Shown here: one piece after another, positions 63,673 to 64,000 of the stretch
Layout: each line of letters starts with the position of its first letter
Position numbering within the stretch: position 1 is the first letter of the stretch
Origin: Kofleriaceae bacterium
Lineage (GTDB): Bacteria; Myxococcota_A; Polyangia; Haliangiales; Haliangiaceae
Direction: 5' to 3'
Assembly (NCBI GenBank): GCA_018057825.1
Contig: JAGPCY010000015.1
Span: 86,200-150,199 of the forward strand
Length of the DNA: 64,000 bases
The notes under the pieces: generated by a model
Databases searched by the model: none
Seen by the model: the letters and a program-made list of their open reading frames with translations, nothing else
Told to the model about the DNA's origin: nothing
Program-made: the position numbers and the translations under genes

Positions 63673-64000
63673 GTGGCGTTCGATGAGAGCTCGATCGTCC
63701 GCGATCTCGAGCTGACGTTAGACCGGTTTCGCGGCGACCCGCGGGCGGCCTTGCGGCTCGCGCCGGGCGCCGACGCCGCCGCCGCGCGCGCGGCCTTCGT
63801 GGAGCTGGCCAAGCGCTACCACCCGGCCAAGTACGCCCGCCTGAGCGCCCCGGTCGTCCGACTGGCCAACGAGACCTTCCTGGCGATCCGTCGGGCCTAC
63901 GACGCGGTGGCGACGAGCACCAGCGCCACGGTCCGCAGCACCCTGCCGGTCCGCGGTGACGCCACCCCGATCCCGCGCTCGACCACCGCGGCGCGGCCAG
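63673..64000 (+). CDS. DnaJ-like domain protein, 5' part only
   Basis: The frame is open from the GTG at 63673 to the window end (109 codons). Residues about 20-80 look like a J domain: FVELAKRYHPAKYARLS, then ANETFLAIRRAYDAV. The Hsp70-activating HPD is HPA here, so it may not stimulate an Hsp70. The remaining residues are Thr/Ser/Pro-rich. The rest of the gene is outside the window. Confidence 0.65.
   Translation, partial: MAFDESSIVRDLELTLDRFRGDPRAALRLAPGADAAAARAAFVELAKRYHPAKYARLSAPVVRLANETFLAIRRAYDAVATSTSATVRSTLPVRGDATPIPRSTTAARP

Overview
The window is about 70% G+C and almost fully coding. It has many GTG starts and many 4-bp ATGA/GTGA gene overlaps. Gene content points to a myxobacterium-like member of Myxococcota, perhaps of the Haliangium/Kofleriaceae type. 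The evidence is an AgmX/TonB-C-like protein behind an ECF sigma factor, a MopE-type metal-binding motif, many HEAT-repeat proteins and secreted lipoproteins, NtrC-type regulation, PilZ and FHA proteins, and large proteins without clear relatives. This assignment is inference from gene content; no 16S rRNA gene is present.

Layout. 1-8817 (+): the end of an epimerase, a PDZ-thioredoxin protein, a gamma carbonic anhydrase, then a probable envelope-stress operon (HEAT protein, two HAMP membrane proteins, TPR histidine kinase, sigma-54 response regulator, PspA, small helical protein). 8954-12076 (+): ECF sigma factor with membrane partner, mesaconyl-CoA hydratase. 12052-13922 (-): SctJ/FliF-like lipoprotein and a membrane/zinc-ribbon protein, separated by an 18-bp tandem repeat. 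13948-18467 (+): MutH-like nuclease, RlmL-like methyltransferase, two secreted peptidase-like proteins. 18609-25253 (-): GNAT, Ppx/GppA, YciO, RlmE, a solitary ribosomal protein L3 gene with its own near-consensus promoter, TatD, HEAT and PH-like proteins. 25313-29404: PilZ, lipoproteins, metallophosphoesterase and CTCGGY hexanucleotide arrays. 29446-33307: a lower-GC accessory island bounded by pieces of tRNA-Thr(CGU), with a DUF2806 protein, a second unknown protein and one complete tRNA-Thr. 33437-38999 (-): membrane protein, ExoA-like glycosyltransferase, Nudix, sulfatase-fold protein, PfkB protein lacking its catalytic Asp. 39099-45711 (+): ECF sigma/anti-sigma/DUF4097 operon, a large HEAT/coiled-coil protein, a phosphodiesterase. 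45779-53231: Ddl and a GT51 transglycosylase, a HARE-HTH/Mrr-like protein, LipB, a second Ddl-like ATP-grasp enzyme. 53213-58127 (-): a ten-gene run with FHA, triple zinc-ribbon, E1-like, degenerate E1-like, JAMM, two DsrE-like, TusA, LarE and YcbK-like genes. 58198-64000: Gly-rich lipoprotein, TerC, CutA, aspartokinase, two unknown genes and a J-like protein cut by the window end.

Two genome-scale signals stand out. First, many operon-leading genes have a TAnnnT-like -10 box only 5-9 nt before the start codon, often with a TTGnnn box 17-18 nt further upstream, which predicts leaderless mRNAs. Second, three intergenic CTCGGY arrays all begin 3-15 nt after a stop codon and in the same orientation relative to that gene.

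The two best candidates for undescribed systems are the JAMM/E1/DsrE/TusA/triple-zinc-ribbon operon and the HEAT-HAMP-HAMP-HK-NtrC-PspA operon. The tRNA-Thr island is the clearest sign of horizontal transfer.
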